Assembly: GCA_035546535.1 (NCBI GenBank)
Contig: DASZWQ010000069.1
Span: 52,583 to 116,582, forward strand
Source of the DNA: Pirellulales bacterium
Lineage (GTDB): Bacteria; Planctomycetota; Planctomycetia; Pirellulales; JACPPG01
Direction: 5' to 3'
Length of the DNA: 64,000 nucleotides
The notes beneath the pieces were generated by a model, which saw nothing but the letters and a program-made list of their open reading frames with translations, did not search any database and was not told the DNA's origin. Shown piece by piece: positions 63,864 to 64,000 of this stretch. Positions within the stretch are counted from its first letter, which is position 1; the number at the start of each line of letters is the position of its first letter. Made by a program: the position numbers and the translations under genes.

Positions 63864-64000
63864 GAACGTGTCTTCAAATGTATTTGTGTCGGGTCAGGGG
63901 GCGTGACATGAGGTTGATCATGGCGATGTAGATCATGGCCTCGCTGGTTTCGGTGTTGCGTTCGTAGTCGCGGGCGTGGCGGCGGTAGCGGACGAGCCAT
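63864..64000 (-). mobile_element. IS5-family insertion sequence, partial (transposase C-terminus)
   Basis: From the window edge to the stop at 63874-63876 the minus strand reads WLVRYRRHARDYERNTETSE then AMIYIAMINLMSRPLTRHKY. This is the C-terminal signature of IS5-type transposases (RRxxRDYERxxET, with the catalytic Glu region). The IS end is probably at gaacgtgtcttcaaatg (63864-63880), preceded by TAA, a plausible duplicated target trinucleotide. The rest of the element is outside the window. Confidence 0.8.

Larger units (their letters stand above)
45170..64000. mobile_element. Accessory/defence island (left edge at tRNA-Ala scar, right edge outside window)
   Basis: The region begins at a split tRNA gene and includes a tyrosine integrase (61619), an ArdC-like antirestriction gene, an AbiE pair, nuclease-like genes, an ADP-ribose-related cassette and an IS5-like element. 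All are usual cargo of integrated elements. The missing 5' half of tRNA-Ala should be at the right edge, beyond 64000. The tRNA-Leu inside suggests either tRNA cargo or two adjacent elements. Confidence 0.55.

Overview
The window looks like a chromosomal segment of a planctomycete, probably of the Pirellulales type. The evidence is GC-rich coding, two DUF1559 type II pseudopilin-like proteins with the [17 protein letters not shown] start, several PEP-CTERM surface proteins with dockerin repeats, small transthyretin-like lipoproteins, DUF11 and HAF-repeat proteins, and many TTG/GTG starts backed by good Shine-Dalgarno (SD) sites. No CRISPR array or rRNA was seen.

Layout. 1-15.7 kb is ordinary chromosomal content: a Tat-exported sugar-phosphate isomerase-like protein (partial), a two-lobed alpha/beta hydrolase, an ankyrin protein, a Hint-domain protein, a DUF11 protein, a ROK sugar kinase, a WD40 protein following a SIS-domain isomerase, and a GT39-like membrane protein. 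15.7-21.5 kb is a compact biosynthetic operon: YceI, methyltransferase, FAD oxidoreductase, type III polyketide synthase, methyltransferase and an ICMT/NnrU-like membrane protein, several joined by 4-bp stop/start overlaps. A decayed copy of the first methyltransferase lies about 1.2 kb upstream of it. 21.8-25.8 kb is a DUF1559 / lipoprotein / G8-domain operon. 26.2-31.2 kb is a minus-strand catabolic operon (HEAT protein, HpcH/HpaI aldolase, Gfo/Idh/MocA, SDR) behind a GntR-LacI type regulator with a palindromic upstream region. 31.9-39.7 kb is a surface-protein cluster (PEP-CTERM, dockerin, DUF1559, TolB-like propellers). 39.8-43.5 kb is a second catabolic set (PhyH dioxygenase, RraA-like protein, MFS transporter, hydrolase).

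From 45.17 kb to the right edge lies an accessory island. Its left edge is a scar: the 3' half of a minus-strand tRNA-Ala(CGC) gene with its own terminator still attached, as left by a tyrosine integrase that cuts in the anticodon loop. Inside are an HNH nuclease, a double PEP-CTERM fusion protein, two LuxR-type mini-regulators, an ArdC-like antirestriction protein, a large PD-(D/E)xK-like protein, an AbiEi/AbiEii pair with an 11-bp inverted-repeat operator, a DUF4365 protein, a three-gene cassette described below, a complete tRNA-Leu, a tyrosine integrase, and a gene cut by an IS5-like element whose transposase tail runs off the right edge.

The most interesting object is the cassette at 57691-61312, transcribed on the minus strand in the order (1) ImmA/IrrE metalloprotease fused to a macro domain, (2) P-loop nucleotide kinase fused to a short adenylosuccinate-synthetase-like domain whose catalytic Asp is Ser, as I recall for phage PurZ enzymes, and (3) a small protein with a DarT-like HLT...N start. 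The gaps are 13 and 18 bp. I infer a nucleotide/ADP-ribose-based defence or toxin-antitoxin system; this is not demonstrated by the sequence alone.
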